Shown: one piece after another, positions 14,899 through 24,500 of the stretch
How the letters are laid out: every line of letters begins with the position of its first letter
Position numbering within the stretch: the first letter of the stretch is position 1
Source: Brevibacillus agri
GTDB lineage: Bacteria; Bacillota; Bacilli; Brevibacillales; Brevibacillaceae
Direction: 5' to 3'
NCBI RefSeq assembly: GCF_004117055.1
Contig: NZ_CP026363.1
Location: 2,410,001-2,474,000 of the forward strand
DNA length: 64,000 nt
Position numbers and translations under genes: made by a program
Notes under the pieces: model-generated
Database searches by the model: none
What the model was told of the DNA's origin: nothing
Seen by the model: the letters and a program-made list of their open reading frames with translations, nothing else

Positions 14899-17751
14899 GT
14901 GCATAACGGTTATCTCTCCCTCGTGCTGCACGCCCACATGCCTTACGTACGGCACGGGGACCGGGACGATCGCCTGGAAGAGCGCTGGATGTACGAAGCC
15001 ATGCTGGAATGCTACATCCCGCTGCTCATGGTACTCGACAAGCTTCTCTCGGACAAAATCGCTTTTCGCATGACGCTTGCCTTGTCTCCTACCTTGCTGT
15101 CGATGCTCGACGACGAGCTTATCGTGACGCGGTTTCGCGCGCATCTCGCCAAAACGGTGGAGCTGGCAGGCAAAGAAGTAAAGCGTGCGGCGAACAACCC
15201 GCAAGAACAGCGCATCGCCAAAATGTACCTGGAACGGTTTCGCGGGATCGCCTCGTTTTGCAGCAAGCTGGATTACCGGCTCGTCGAAGGCTTCAAGCGG
15301 GTCGCCGACAGCGGCTGCCTGGAGTTGATTACATGCGCGGCGACACACGCGTTTCTGCCTTTTGTAGAAACCGAAGAAGCGATTTTGGCGCAGCTTCGGG
15401 TAGGGATCGACACCCACGAACGAATCCTGGGCAGGCGCCCGCGCGGAATCTGGCTGCCGGAGTGCGGCTATACGCCAGGGCTGGATCGGCTGCTGAAAGA
15501 GGTAGGGCTGCACTACTTTTTCGTCGACTCCCACACGATTGAGCACGCAACGCCCCAACCGAGAAGAGGCGTGCTCGCCCCGCTCGGCACTGGCCATGAC
15601 GTGGTGGCATTCGCCAGGGATGAAGTTGCTTCCAGCCAGGTGTGGAGCTCCTCCAACGGCTATCCCGGCGACTACGATTACCGGGAATATTACCGGGATA
15701 TTGGCTTCGACAGGGACATGGACTACATCGAGCCGTACATTCACCCTGCCGGCATCCGCATACATACCGGGTTGAAATACCACCGGATCACGGGACCCCA
15801 TGGGGAAAAGCAGTTGTATCAGCCGGACTGGGCGCGGGAAAAGGCCGCTTCGCATGCAGGCCACTTCCTGTACCACCGGGAGCGCCAGGTCGAAGCGGCG
15901 GCAGCGTGGATGGACCGCAAGCCGCTGGTCGTCGCCACGTACGACGCCGAGCTGTTCGGGCATTGGTGGTACGAGGGGCCGCAGTTTCTGGACTATTTGC
16001 TGCGCAAGACCGCGTGCGATTCGCAAACGGTGAAGCTGATTACCCCGTCGGAGTACCTCGCGGAGTACCCCGAGCAAGACCGCGGATTTTTGCCGATGTC
16101 GACCTGGGGACGCAACGGCTACGGGGAAGTGTGGCTGAATGAAAAAAACGGCTGGATTTATCGGCATCTGCATCAGGCGGAGCGCGACTTGATTGAGGCC
16201 GTGACCGCTTTTTACGAGAACGGCGGGCAGGAGCCAGAGCACGACGAGCTTGCCAGCCGCGCCTTGCGCCAGGCGGCCAGAGAGCTGATGCTGGCACAAA
16301 GCAGCGACTGGGCGTTCATCCTGGATGGGCAAACCGTCGTCGAATACGCGGTGCGCCGGACCCACGATCACCTGGCGGGCATGCGCGAGTTGCTCGCGAT
16401 GCTTCGCGAAAACAGACTGGACATAGAGAAAATTGCCCAGATGGAGACTGCTTTCCCGATTTTTCCCCACATGGATGAGACGTACTATTTGCCTAAACAA
16501 ACGCATAGAGTGAACGTATCGCGTCAGCTAGTAGCGGCAAGCAAAGGGCCGGAGCCGGCCGGAGTCGTCCTGATGCTGGCCTGGGAATTTCCGCCGCACG
16601 TGGTGGGCGGGCTCGGCCGCGCCGTCTACGATCTCGCCCGGCATCTGGTGCGCCAGGGCCTTGAGGTGCACGTGCTGACCCGGGCATCGGATTGGAGCGT
16701 GGCGGAGGAAGTCATGGATGGTGTCCACGTACACCGTTTGCCGACGTACATTCCCGCAGAGCAAGAAGACTTTCTGTCATGGGTGTTCCAGCTTAACCTG
16801 GCGATGGCAGATGCCACCGAACGCTTGTGGAATAGCGGCGTGCGGCCTGACATCATTCACGCCCATGACTGGCTGGTCGGCTGGGCCGCCATGGAAATCA
16901 GGGAGCGCTACTCGCTGCCGCTCATCAGCACGATCCACGCCCTGGAGCACGGGCGGCACCAAGGGATTCACACGCCGTTTCAGGAGCGGATTCACGAGAG
17001 CGAGCGAACACTTGCCCACGCTTCGGATCGGGTCATTGTTTGCAGCCACTACATGGCAGAGGAAGTGCGGCGGCTGTTCGGCATCCCCGAGTCGAAGCTG
17101 CGCGTCATATACAACGGTGTCGATCTGGCTCCGCCGCCAGCATTCGACAAAGGCAAGCTGCGCGAAGAGCTGTCGATTGGCGACGGGCCCGTCCTCTTTT
17201 TTGTCGGGCGTCTGGTGCAGGAAAAAGGAGTCCACCTTCTGCTCGAAGCGATGGCCAGACTGCGCTACGAGTTCGGCCACGCCACGCTGCTCATTGCGGG
17301 CAAAGGGCCGATGCAAGGGCAGTGGCAGCGGCGCGCAGAAGAGATGGGCATAGCGGACCGCGTGAAGTTTCTCGGCTTTGTCGACGACGCACGGCGTGAC
17401 CAACTGTTTTTGCTGGCTGATCTCGCGGTTTTCCCCAGTCTGTATGAGCCATTTGGCATCGTGGCTCTGGAAGCGATGGCGCTGGGAGTGCCGGTTTTGG
17501 TGGCCGATACGGGCGGGCTTCGCGAAATCGTCCGGCACGGAGAAAACGGAGCGACGATGTACGCGGGAAATCCGGATTCGCTCACCGATCAGCTTCGCTG
17601 GCTTTTACAGGACCCGGAAAAACGGCGTCAGATGGCGCAAACAGCGCAAAACGACGTCTTGCACCATTACAACTGGACGGCTTTGGCGACCCAGACCATA
17701 GAGGAGTACCGATCGCTTGGCGTAAACCGTCTGGCGCTATCGGAGAAATAA
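14899..17751 (+). CDS. Fused GH57 (DUF1957) branching-enzyme domain and GT4 glycosyltransferase
   Basis: About 950 residues in two enzymes. Residues 1-530 are a GH57/DUF1957 domain: HNGYLSLVLHAHMPYVRHGD at the N-terminus, nucleophile Glu188 in WLPECGY, and acid/base Asp349 in ATYDAELFGHWWYEG. This subfamily contains 1,4-alpha-glucan branching enzymes. Residues about 555-950 are a GT-B glycosyltransferase of the GT4/GT5 type: LAWEFPPHVVGGLGRA (ADP-glucose-type glycine loop), HAHDWL, and EPFGIVALEAMALGVPVL with the two conserved Glu. The GTG at 14899 was chosen because GAGGTG lies 6 bases upstream and the GH57 signature starts at once. Chain growth and branching would be in one polypeptide. Confidence 0.88.
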   Translation: MHNGYLSLVLHAHMPYVRHGDRDDRLEERWMYEAMLECYIPLLMVLDKLLSDKIAFRMTLALSPTLLSMLDDELIVTRFRAHLAKTVELAGKEVKRAANNPQEQRIAKMYLERFRGIASFCSKLDYRLVEGFKRVADSGCLELITCAATHAFLPFVETEEAILAQLRVGIDTHERILGRRPRGIWLPECGYTPGLDRLLKEVGLHYFFVDSHTIEHATPQPRRGVLAPLGTGHDVVAFARDEVASSQVWSSSNGYPGDYDYREYYRDIGFDRDMDYIEPYIHPAGIRIHTGLKYHRITGPHGEKQLYQPDWAREKAASHAGHFLYHRERQVEAAAAWMDRKPLVVATYDAELFGHWWYEGPQFLDYLLRKTACDSQTVKLITPSEYLAEYPEQDRGFLPMSTWGRNGYGEVWLNEKNGWIYRHLHQAERDLIEAVTAFYENGGQEPEHDELASRALRQAARELMLAQSSDWAFILDGQTVVEYAVRRTHDHLAGMRELLAMLRENRLDIEKIAQMETAFPIFPHMDETYYLPKQTHRVNVSRQLVAASKGPEPAGVVLMLAWEFPPHVVGGLGRAVYDLARHLVRQGLEVHVLTRASDWSVAEEVMDGVHVHRLPTYIPAEQEDFLSWVFQLNLAMADATERLWNSGVRPDIIHAHDWLVGWAAMEIRERYSLPLISTIHALEHGRHQGIHTPFQERIHESERTLAHASDRVIVCSHYMAEEVRRLFGIPESKLRVIYNGVDLAPPPAFDKGKLREELSIGDGPVLFFVGRLVQEKGVHLLLEAMARLRYEFGHATLLIAGKGPMQGQWQRRAEEMGIADRVKFLGFVDDARRDQLFLLADLAVFPSLYEPFGIVALEAMALGVPVLVADTGGLREIVRHGENGATMYAGNPDSLTDQLRWLLQDPEKRRQMAQTAQNDVLHHYNWTALATQTIEEYRSLGVNRLALSEK

Positions 17752-17800
17752 GCACAAACAGCGCATGCTCGCAACGATGATGAAGGAGGAAGGAAAAAAG

Positions 17801-20176
17801 ATGAAGGCAGTAATTATGGCTGGTGGTAAAGGTACACGTCTACGTCCGTTAACGTCCCATACTCCAAAACCAATGGTGCCACTCTTGAACCGGCCGTGCA
17901 TGGAGTACACGATCGATCTGTTGAAAAAGCACGGAATTACAGAGATTGCAGTCACGCTCCAGTATCTGCCTGATGTCATCCGCGATACGTTTGGCGATGG
18001 TTCGCGCTACGGTGTTTCCCTCGTGTACTTTGAAGAGACGACGCCGCTCGGAACGGCGGGCAGCGTGAAAAACTGCGCCGATTTTCTCGATGAACGGTTT
18101 CTCGTCATCAGCGGGGATACGCTCACAGACATTGATCTGACGGCGGCGATTCGCTTTCATGAGCAGAATGACGCCCTGGCTACGCTGATTCTCACCCGTG
18201 TGGAGACGCCGCTGGAGTTCGGCGTCGTCATGACGGACGAACGCGGGCGAATCACCCGTTTCCTGGAAAAGCCAAGCTGGGCGGAAGTGTTCAGCGATAC
18301 GGTCAACACCGGGATGTACGTCTGCGAGCCGGAAGTGCTGTCTTATATAGAAGAAAAAAAAGAAGTCGATTTCAGCAAAGAAATTTTTCCGTACTTTTTA
18401 CAGGAGCAAAAACCGCTCTACGGCTACGAAGCGAGCGGGTACTGGTCGGATATCGGCTCTCTGGAAGTATATCGCCAGGCACAGTTTGACCTGCTGGACG
18501 GCCGTGTCAACCTGGAGATCAAAGCCCAGGAAATTGCCCCGCGCATTTTTCTGGAAAATCACGTCCGTGTCGACTCTTCCGTGCGGCTGGAGGGGCCGGT
18601 TTATATAAGTGAAAATGTACACCTGCAGGCGGGAGTGGAGGTCGGGCCTTATACCGTGCTCGGAGACAACACCGTCGTCTCCTCGGGAAGCAAGCTGTCG
18701 CGAGCGATCTTCTGGGAGAACAACGTCATCGGGAAAAAGACGGAAATCACCGGGACCACACTCTGCCGCAATGTCCGCATTGCCGATTGCGTGCAGACAG
18801 GAGACGGTGCGGTCATCGGCGACAATTGCCTGATCGGCGCGAAATCCGTCGTGAAGGCAGGCGTCAAGATTTGGCCGGACAAGGAAGTGGGAGAAAGCGC
18901 GATCGTGACGACTTCTCTCATCTACGGCATGAAGCAGACGAAAAATTTGTTCGGAAACAGCGGGATCAAAGGCATCGGCAATATAGACATCACGCCGGAG
19001 TTCGTGACGCGGCTCGCTGCCGCATATGCCTATTTGCAAAAGCCCGGCAGCAAAATCGCGCTGTCTGCGTGCTCGCATCCTTTTGCCCAGTTGCTCAAGC
19101 ACAGCATCATGACGAGCTTGTGCTCCTCGGGCATTGACACGGTGGATCTCGGCGTTGGCAACTCCCCGCTCATCCGCTACGGCGTCCGCTCGCTCGCGTG
19201 CATCGGCGGCATCCATGTATTCATGAATGAAAACGGAGACGAAAAAGAGATCGTCCTCCAGTTCATCGACCAGAAAGGGTTGCCGATCTCGCGCGACATG
19301 GAGCGGAAAATCGAAAATGCCTACTGGCAGGAGACGTATGTGCGCAACCTGCACCATTTGGGCGAGCTGCACGTCGAGCATCAGGTCCAGGAAGCTTACT
19401 TGCGCGCCTTGGCCGAGCAGCTTGATGTGCCATCCATCCAGCGCCAGCGTTTTCACCTGTTGATCGACAGCGAAACGCGGTTTTTCCCGACTTTTCTCGC
19501 CCCGCTGCTTCACGATCTGGGCGTGACGGTCACGTATGGAGCGATCCAGGACGGCATCAGCAAAAAGAAAGCCGATCTCGGCATACGCCTGGACAAAAAC
19601 GGAGAAGCGTTCGCCTTGTTCACCGAGGAAGGCGCGAAGCTGTCGACGGAGCAACTGCTGGCCTTGCAGCTTTTGGCTTGCAGCGGTCGCCACAAGCGGA
19701 TCGGCTTGCCAGTCAGCGCGCCAGCCGAGCTGGAGCACCTCGCCCAACTGCTGCAAATCGAGGTCGTGCGGACGAAAGTAGCGCCGCGCGCGATGATGGA
19801 GGTAGCGTCCGACGAGCGTTTCCATCCGCTGTTTGACGCGGTGTACAGCCTGATGAGCATTCTGTCCTACCTAGCCCAGGAGGAAAAGCCGCTCAGCGTG
19901 CTGCTGGAGCTTCTGCCTGCGTGCCATATGGAGCGCAAAACGGTCTTTTGCCCATGGGGAGCGAAAGGCAAAGTGATGCGCAAAGTGCTGGAGGAAAACA
20001 AAGGCAAGCTGCTTGAACTCATGGACGGAATCAAGGTTTACGATACGAACGGCTGGGTGCTGATTTTGCCTGACTCGGAAGATTCGCACGTCAAGGTCAT
20101 TTCGCAAGGAGCGACGGCAGAAACGGCGGCAACGCTCGCCTCCTCCTACGCCAGACGGATTGCGGAGTATCAATGA
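17801..20176 (+). CDS. Sugar nucleotidyltransferase with hexapeptide repeats and a degenerate phosphohexomutase domain
   Basis: 791 residues. Residues 1-235 are an NTP_transferase: MKAVIMAGGKGTRLRPLT, KPMVPLLN, LVISGDTLTDIDL, and EKPSW. Residues about 250-370 are left-handed beta-helix hexapeptide repeats. Residues 380-790 follow the phosphohexomutase fold, but the catalytic serine loop (TASHNP) is replaced by GGIHVFMNENGD and the DGDxDR metal loop by IRLDKNGEAF, so mutase activity is unlikely. The ATG at 17801 begins exactly at the nucleotide-binding loop. It probably makes the activated sugar for the GT4 domain. Mannose-1-phosphate guanylyltransferase-like annotation is possible; the substrate is not decided by the sequence. 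Confidence 0.85.
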   Translation: MKAVIMAGGKGTRLRPLTSHTPKPMVPLLNRPCMEYTIDLLKKHGITEIAVTLQYLPDVIRDTFGDGSRYGVSLVYFEETTPLGTAGSVKNCADFLDERFLVISGDTLTDIDLTAAIRFHEQNDALATLILTRVETPLEFGVVMTDERGRITRFLEKPSWAEVFSDTVNTGMYVCEPEVLSYIEEKKEVDFSKEIFPYFLQEQKPLYGYEASGYWSDIGSLEVYRQAQFDLLDGRVNLEIKAQEIAPRIFLENHVRVDSSVRLEGPVYISENVHLQAGVEVGPYTVLGDNTVVSSGSKLSRAIFWENNVIGKKTEITGTTLCRNVRIADCVQTGDGAVIGDNCLIGAKSVVKAGVKIWPDKEVGESAIVTTSLIYGMKQTKNLFGNSGIKGIGNIDITPEFVTRLAAAYAYLQKPGSKIALSACSHPFAQLLKHSIMTSLCSSGIDTVDLGVGNSPLIRYGVRSLACIGGIHVFMNENGDEKEIVLQFIDQKGLPISRDMERKIENAYWQETYVRNLHHLGELHVEHQVQEAYLRALAEQLDVPSIQRQRFHLLIDSETRFFPTFLAPLLHDLGVTVTYGAIQDGISKKKADLGIRLDKNGEAFALFTEEGAKLSTEQLLALQLLACSGRHKRIGLPVSAPAELEHLAQLLQIEVVRTKVAPRAMMEVASDERFHPLFDAVYSLMSILSYLAQEEKPLSVLLELLPACHMERKTVFCPWGAKGKVMRKVLEENKGKLLELMDGIKVYDTNGWVLILPDSEDSHVKVISQGATAETAATLASSYARRIAEYQ

Positions 20177-20225
20177 GGAAAAAGAGAATCGACAGCCTGA
20201 GTACGGGAAGGAAGGATGTGAAGGC

Positions 20226-22187
20226 ATGCCGAGACCGCTCGTCGTCGGGAACGGGAAACTTTTGATTAATTTTGACGACAGGCTGCACATGCGCGATCTT
20301 TACTATCCGTATGTAGGCCAACTGAATCATGTCGGCGGACATTTCAGTAAGCTGGGAATCTGGGTACAGGGACGGTTCTCCTGGCTCGATGAGGATGGCT
20401 GGAAGCGGCAGCTTGGCTATGACCGGGAGTCGCTGGTGACAGATGTTCATGCCCATCATGAGCATCTGGCCGTCTCCTTGCAGATGGCAGATGGCGTGCA
20501 CCAGCGCGATCCGATTTATTTGAAAAAAGTGTGCGTCCGCAATCATGCCAACGAGGCGCGGGAGATCCGGCTGTTTTTCAACCACGACTTCAGCCTGAAC
20601 GAGACGGAGGTCGGGGACACCGCCGTGTACGACCCGATTCTCTCCACTGTCTATCACTACAAACGCAACGTGTACATGATGGCCAACGGCAAAACACCGG
20701 AGGGCGGAATCGACCAGTTCAGCGTCGGCATCAAGCGGTTCAACTATGCGGAAGGAACGTGGCGCGACGCGGAAGATGGGCTGCTCGCCGGCAATCCGAT
20801 CGCGCAAGGCTCTGTGGACAGCACGATTTCGTTTCGCTTGCTGCTGCAGCCGCACGAGGAAAAAACGATGTACTACTGGCTGTGCGTCGGGGATTCGTAC
20901 GACGCCGTGAGAACGCTGAACCAGTACGTGCTGGACAACGACCCGGATCGGCTGCTGGGCCGGGTAGCCGTGTACTGGCGGCGCTGGGTGAACAAGGAAG
21001 AGCGGGATTTCGCCGACCTTCCCCCGGAGGTCGTCCATCTGTACAAGACCAGCTTGCTTCTCGTGCGGACGCAGATCGACCAGAACGGAGCGATTCTCGC
21101 CGCGAACGACTCCGACATCCTCCAGTTTAACCGCGACCACTACAGCTACATGTGGCCGCGGGACGGGGCGCTGATCGCAAGCGCCATGGCGAAGGCCGGC
21201 TACACGGGAACGGTCGCTCCGTTTTTTACGTTTTGCGCGCAAGCCTTGAACGAAGACGGCTATTTGCAGCACAAATACAACCCGGACGGCTCTGTCGGCT
21301 CCAGTTGGCATCCGTACGTCGTAGACGGCGAAGTCCAGCTCCCGATTCAGGAGGATGAGACGGCTTTGGTGCTGTACGCCCTTTGGGAGCAGTACAAGAG
21401 CGGCAAGCAGATTGAAGACTGCCAGGCGCTGTATGCGACACTCGTTCGCCCGGCTGCCCGCTTTTTGCTGGAATACGTTCACCCGACCCTGGAGCTGCCG
21501 AAGCCGAGCTATGACTTGTGGGAGGAGCGGCGCGGCATCTTCACGTTCACGAGCGCCACGGTGTACGCGGGCTTGATGGCTGCGGCGCGGTTTGCGCAAC
21601 TGTTCGGCGACGACCGCCGCCACAAGCGCTACGAGGACGGGGCGAAAAGCATTCGCGCCGCTATGGAAAAGCATTTGTACGACCCGGGGATCGGCCGGTT
21701 TTTGCGCGGCATTTACTTGCGCCCGGACGGAGGCGTGGAAAAAGACTTTACGGTGGAAAGCAGCCTGTACGCGCTGTTTGCCCTCGAAGTGTTCCCGGTG
21801 GACGATCCGCGCGTGCAGCGCACGATGGAGGCTGTGAAAAAGAGCCTGCGGGTCGACACGGAAGTAGGCGGCTTCGCCCGCTACCAGGGCGACTACTACT
21901 TCAAAAAGTCGCACGATATTGCCAGAGTGCCGGGAAACCCGTGGATCATCTGCACGCTATGGGTGGCGGATTGGGAGATCGCCAAGGCAAAATCGCTCGA
22001 AGAATTGCAAGAGCCGAAAAACAGGCTTCTGTGGGTCGTGCGCCATTCGCTGCAAAGCGGCGTGCTGTCCGAGCAGCTTGACCCGTATTCGGGTGCTCCC
22101 GTATCGGTTGCGCCTTTGACCTGGTCTCATGCTACGTTCGTAGCTACTGTTCTGCGTTATTTGGAAAAAGTGAATGAGTTGCGCTAA
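20226..22187 (+). CDS. GH15 glucoamylase-like glycoside hydrolase
   Basis: About 653 residues. The N-terminal beta domain starts MPRPLVVGNGKLLINFDDRL. The (alpha/alpha)6 barrel carries YMWPRDGALIASAMAKAGY, DLWEERRGIFTFT with the general-acid Glu, and near the end EQLDPYSGAPVSVAPLTWSH with the general-base Glu. GH15 enzymes release glucose from non-reducing ends. No signal peptide, so it acts in the cytoplasm on the cell's own glucan. The start overlaps nothing: the ATG is 50 bases past the previous stop, with GGAAGG upstream. Confidence 0.88.
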   Translation: MPRPLVVGNGKLLINFDDRLHMRDLYYPYVGQLNHVGGHFSKLGIWVQGRFSWLDEDGWKRQLGYDRESLVTDVHAHHEHLAVSLQMADGVHQRDPIYLKKVCVRNHANEAREIRLFFNHDFSLNETEVGDTAVYDPILSTVYHYKRNVYMMANGKTPEGGIDQFSVGIKRFNYAEGTWRDAEDGLLAGNPIAQGSVDSTISFRLLLQPHEEKTMYYWLCVGDSYDAVRTLNQYVLDNDPDRLLGRVAVYWRRWVNKEERDFADLPPEVVHLYKTSLLLVRTQIDQNGAILAANDSDILQFNRDHYSYMWPRDGALIASAMAKAGYTGTVAPFFTFCAQALNEDGYLQHKYNPDGSVGSSWHPYVVDGEVQLPIQEDETALVLYALWEQYKSGKQIEDCQALYATLVRPAARFLLEYVHPTLELPKPSYDLWEERRGIFTFTSATVYAGLMAAARFAQLFGDDRRHKRYEDGAKSIRAAMEKHLYDPGIGRFLRGIYLRPDGGVEKDFTVESSLYALFALEVFPVDDPRVQRTMEAVKKSLRVDTEVGGFARYQGDYYFKKSHDIARVPGNPWIICTLWVADWEIAKAKSLEELQEPKNRLLWVVRHSLQSGVLSEQLDPYSGAPVSVAPLTWSHATFVATVLRYLEKVNELR

Positions 22188-22204
22188 CGAGGGGAGAGAT
22201 GGAG

Positions 22205-23629
22205 ATGACCGCAATCCGTTTCGGTACGGACGGCTGGCGCGACATCGTGGCGGACGGCTTTACGATGGAAAATGTCCGCATAGTCGCGCAAGCTATCGCC
22301 AGCTATACAAAAGAAATCGGCCAACAGGAGCAGCCGATTTTGGTCGGGCACGACACGCGTTTTCTCGGTCGGCGATTCGCCGAGGAAATCGTCAGCGTGC
22401 TGGCCGCGAACCAGATACGCTCTTACCTGGTCAATGAGGCGGCCCCTACGCCTGCTGTCGCTTTCGGGGTCAAGCATTTTGCCGCCAGCGGAGCGATCAT
22501 GGTCACCGCCAGCCACAATCCGCCTGAGTACAACGGCATCAAATACATTCCCGAGTACGCAGGTCCGGCGACGCCGGAAATTACCGCCCGGCTGGAAGCT
22601 TGGATCAGCGAGATCGCATCCGCCAAAGAGGTGCCGACGGTTTCTTTGGCAGATGCGACCCGCGACAGGCTGCTGCAAGTGATCGTGCTGCGGCCCCATT
22701 ACGAGGCGCATCTGCGGCGCATCGTCAACATGGACATTTTGCGCGGGTCGTCCCTGCACGTGGTGGTGGATGCGATGCACGGGGCAGGCAAGGGGTATGT
22801 CAGCTCGCTTTTGGCAGAAGCCGGGGTGAAGACGATCGGCATCCGGGAGACGCCGGACGCGGCTTTCGGCGGGGATTTGCCTGAGCCAAATGACAAGCAT
22901 CTCGGCTTGCTGAAAAAAGAAGTGCTGGAACGCAAGGCGACACTCGGGCTTGCCAATGACGGCGACGCTGACCGCTTCGGCGTCGTGGATCGGTTTGGAC
23001 AATACATTCCGCCAAACGATGTGCTCGTCCTGTTGACCTATCACCTGGTGAAAAACCGCAAGCTGACCGGGCGCATCGTGCGCACGGTAGCGACCACGCA
23101 TTTGCTCGACCATATGGCAGAGCGCTACGGGCTGGAACTGGTGGAGACGCCGGTCGGCTTCAAATACATCGGGGAACAAATGCGCAAGGGAGACGTCCTG
23201 ATCGGCGGCGAGGAGAGCGGAGGCGCGAGCATTCTCGGCCATATCCCGGAAAAAGACGGGGTGCTGATTAATCTGCTGCTCGCAGAGCTGGTCGCCTATG
23301 AAAACAAGGAGATCGACCAGATTTTGCGCGATGTGTACGATCAGTTCGGCGAGCTGTTCCATACGCGCATCGACATGCGGCTTGCGGAAAAAGACAAGTG
23401 GATTTCGCAGATGGTGACCACGCCGCCGGAACGGATCGGTCCGTACGCGGTGCAAGGGATCAACCGGATGGACGGGATCAAGCTGCTTTTGGAAGAAGGG
23501 CACTGGGTGCTCATCCGTCCTTCGGGCACGGAGCCGCTGGTGCGCATCTACTGCGAGGCGACGAATGCGACTTCGCTTTCCAAGCTGCAAGAAGCGATTC
23601 GGGACTGGTTTTCGGAAATCAATGTATGA
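22205..23629 (+). CDS. Phosphoglucomutase/phosphomannomutase family protein
   Basis: 474 residues with every family landmark: RFGTDGWRDI, the phosphoserine loop VTASHNPPEYNG, metal-binding NDGDADRFGV, sugar-binding GGEESGG and the phosphate-binding RPSGTEPLVR. It interconverts hexose 6- and 1-phosphates, feeding the nucleotidyltransferase two genes upstream. The ATG at 22205 was taken because GAGGGGAG lies 8 bases upstream, closer to normal than for the ATG six bases earlier. Last gene of the glucan cluster, then a terminator. Unlike the neighbour's domain, this mutase looks fully active. Confidence 0.93.
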   Translation: MTAIRFGTDGWRDIVADGFTMENVRIVAQAIASYTKEIGQQEQPILVGHDTRFLGRRFAEEIVSVLAANQIRSYLVNEAAPTPAVAFGVKHFAASGAIMVTASHNPPEYNGIKYIPEYAGPATPEITARLEAWISEIASAKEVPTVSLADATRDRLLQVIVLRPHYEAHLRRIVNMDILRGSSLHVVVDAMHGAGKGYVSSLLAEAGVKTIGIRETPDAAFGGDLPEPNDKHLGLLKKEVLERKATLGLANDGDADRFGVVDRFGQYIPPNDVLVLLTYHLVKNRKLTGRIVRTVATTHLLDHMAERYGLELVETPVGFKYIGEQMRKGDVLIGGEESGGASILGHIPEKDGVLINLLLAELVAYENKEIDQILRDVYDQFGELFHTRIDMRLAEKDKWISQMVTTPPERIGPYAVQGINRMDGIKLLLEEGHWVLIRPSGTEPLVRIYCEATNATSLSKLQEAIRDWFSEINV

Positions 23630-23641
23630 GCCAATAGCAAG

Positions 23642-23677
23642 GAAGAGCGGGCACATAGCTGCCTCGTTCTTCTTTTT
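23642..23677 (+). terminator. Terminator of the glucan cluster
   Basis: GAAGAGCGGGCA pairs, with one bulge, with TGCCTCGTTCTTC around a short loop and is followed by TTTTT. It starts 12 bases after the mutase stop codon. Confidence 0.75.
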
Positions 23678-23784
23678 GCGTTTTCGGCCGCTTGGGAGTT
23701 TTTTTGCTTACGGGGTTTTTAAAAAAAATTCATTTTGCTAGAATCAACATAAAGAAGCCGGTATGGAATGAAAGATGGGGACCT

Positions 23785-24426
23785 ATGCGCATTGACCGAG
23801 AAGTGTTGCAAGCTTTTTTGAAAGAAGTAAAGATAGAAAGCCAGTCGCCTGACGATCCTGTCGTCGCCCTGCACATCCCCTATCCGTGGGAGTTGGTCGG
23901 CACCGGCAACTACGCCGCCGTCTTTGCCCATCCCGATTATCCGCGTGTGGTCATCAAGCTGTACGCCCCAGGCAGACCAGGCTGGGAGCAGGAGATCGAG
24001 GTGTACAAAAAGCTCGGGGAGACGCGCTCGTTCCCGATGATGTACGACTATGGCGAAGGCTATCTGGTCATTAAACGAATCAACGGCATTTCTTTGTTTG
24101 ACTGCGCTCGTTTTGGCATCCCCATCCCGCCTCAGGTGATCGAGGACGTGGAGCGGGCACTGAAGGAAGCGCGCGAAAAGGGGCTGTTTCCGCACGACGT
24201 CCACGGCAAAAACGTGCTGATGGACCAGGGGCGGGGGTACCTCATTGACGTCTCGGACTACTACAAGAACGTTCCGGACAGCAAATGGCGGGATTTGCGC
24301 AAGGCGTACTACAAGATATACCTTCCGTTTTTGAAGGACCGTGGCTGGAAAATTCCGTTGTGGGTGCTCAACGGGGTGCGCAAAGGGTATCGGCTGTACA
24401 AAAAGGCGAGGCGCTTGTTCACGTGA
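23785..24426 (+). CDS. Small protein-kinase-like protein
   Basis: 213 residues. A glycine-containing opening (VGTGNYAAVFAHPDYPRVVIK) supplies the ATP-binding lysine. Then EGYLVIKRINGISL fits the hinge, FPHDVHGKNVLMDQG the catalytic loop (H-x-x-H-x-x-N) and YLIDVSDY the metal-binding DFG position, here DVS. It resembles the small YrzF-type kinases of Bacillus or choline/Rio kinases; no substrate can be named. The ATG at 23785 has GATGGGG upstream. It precedes lspA by 74 bases. Confidence 0.65.
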   Translation: MRIDREVLQAFLKEVKIESQSPDDPVVALHIPYPWELVGTGNYAAVFAHPDYPRVVIKLYAPGRPGWEQEIEVYKKLGETRSFPMMYDYGEGYLVIKRINGISLFDCARFGIPIPPQVIEDVERALKEAREKGLFPHDVHGKNVLMDQGRGYLIDVSDYYKNVPDSKWRDLRKAYYKIYLPFLKDRGWKIPLWVLNGVRKGYRLYKKARRLFT

Positions 24427-24500
24427 GCGCACTCTGGTAAAATGAGCATTTGACATTGTGTTTTCATGGCTGGTCGAAGCAGATGAAGGAGGACGTTCCA

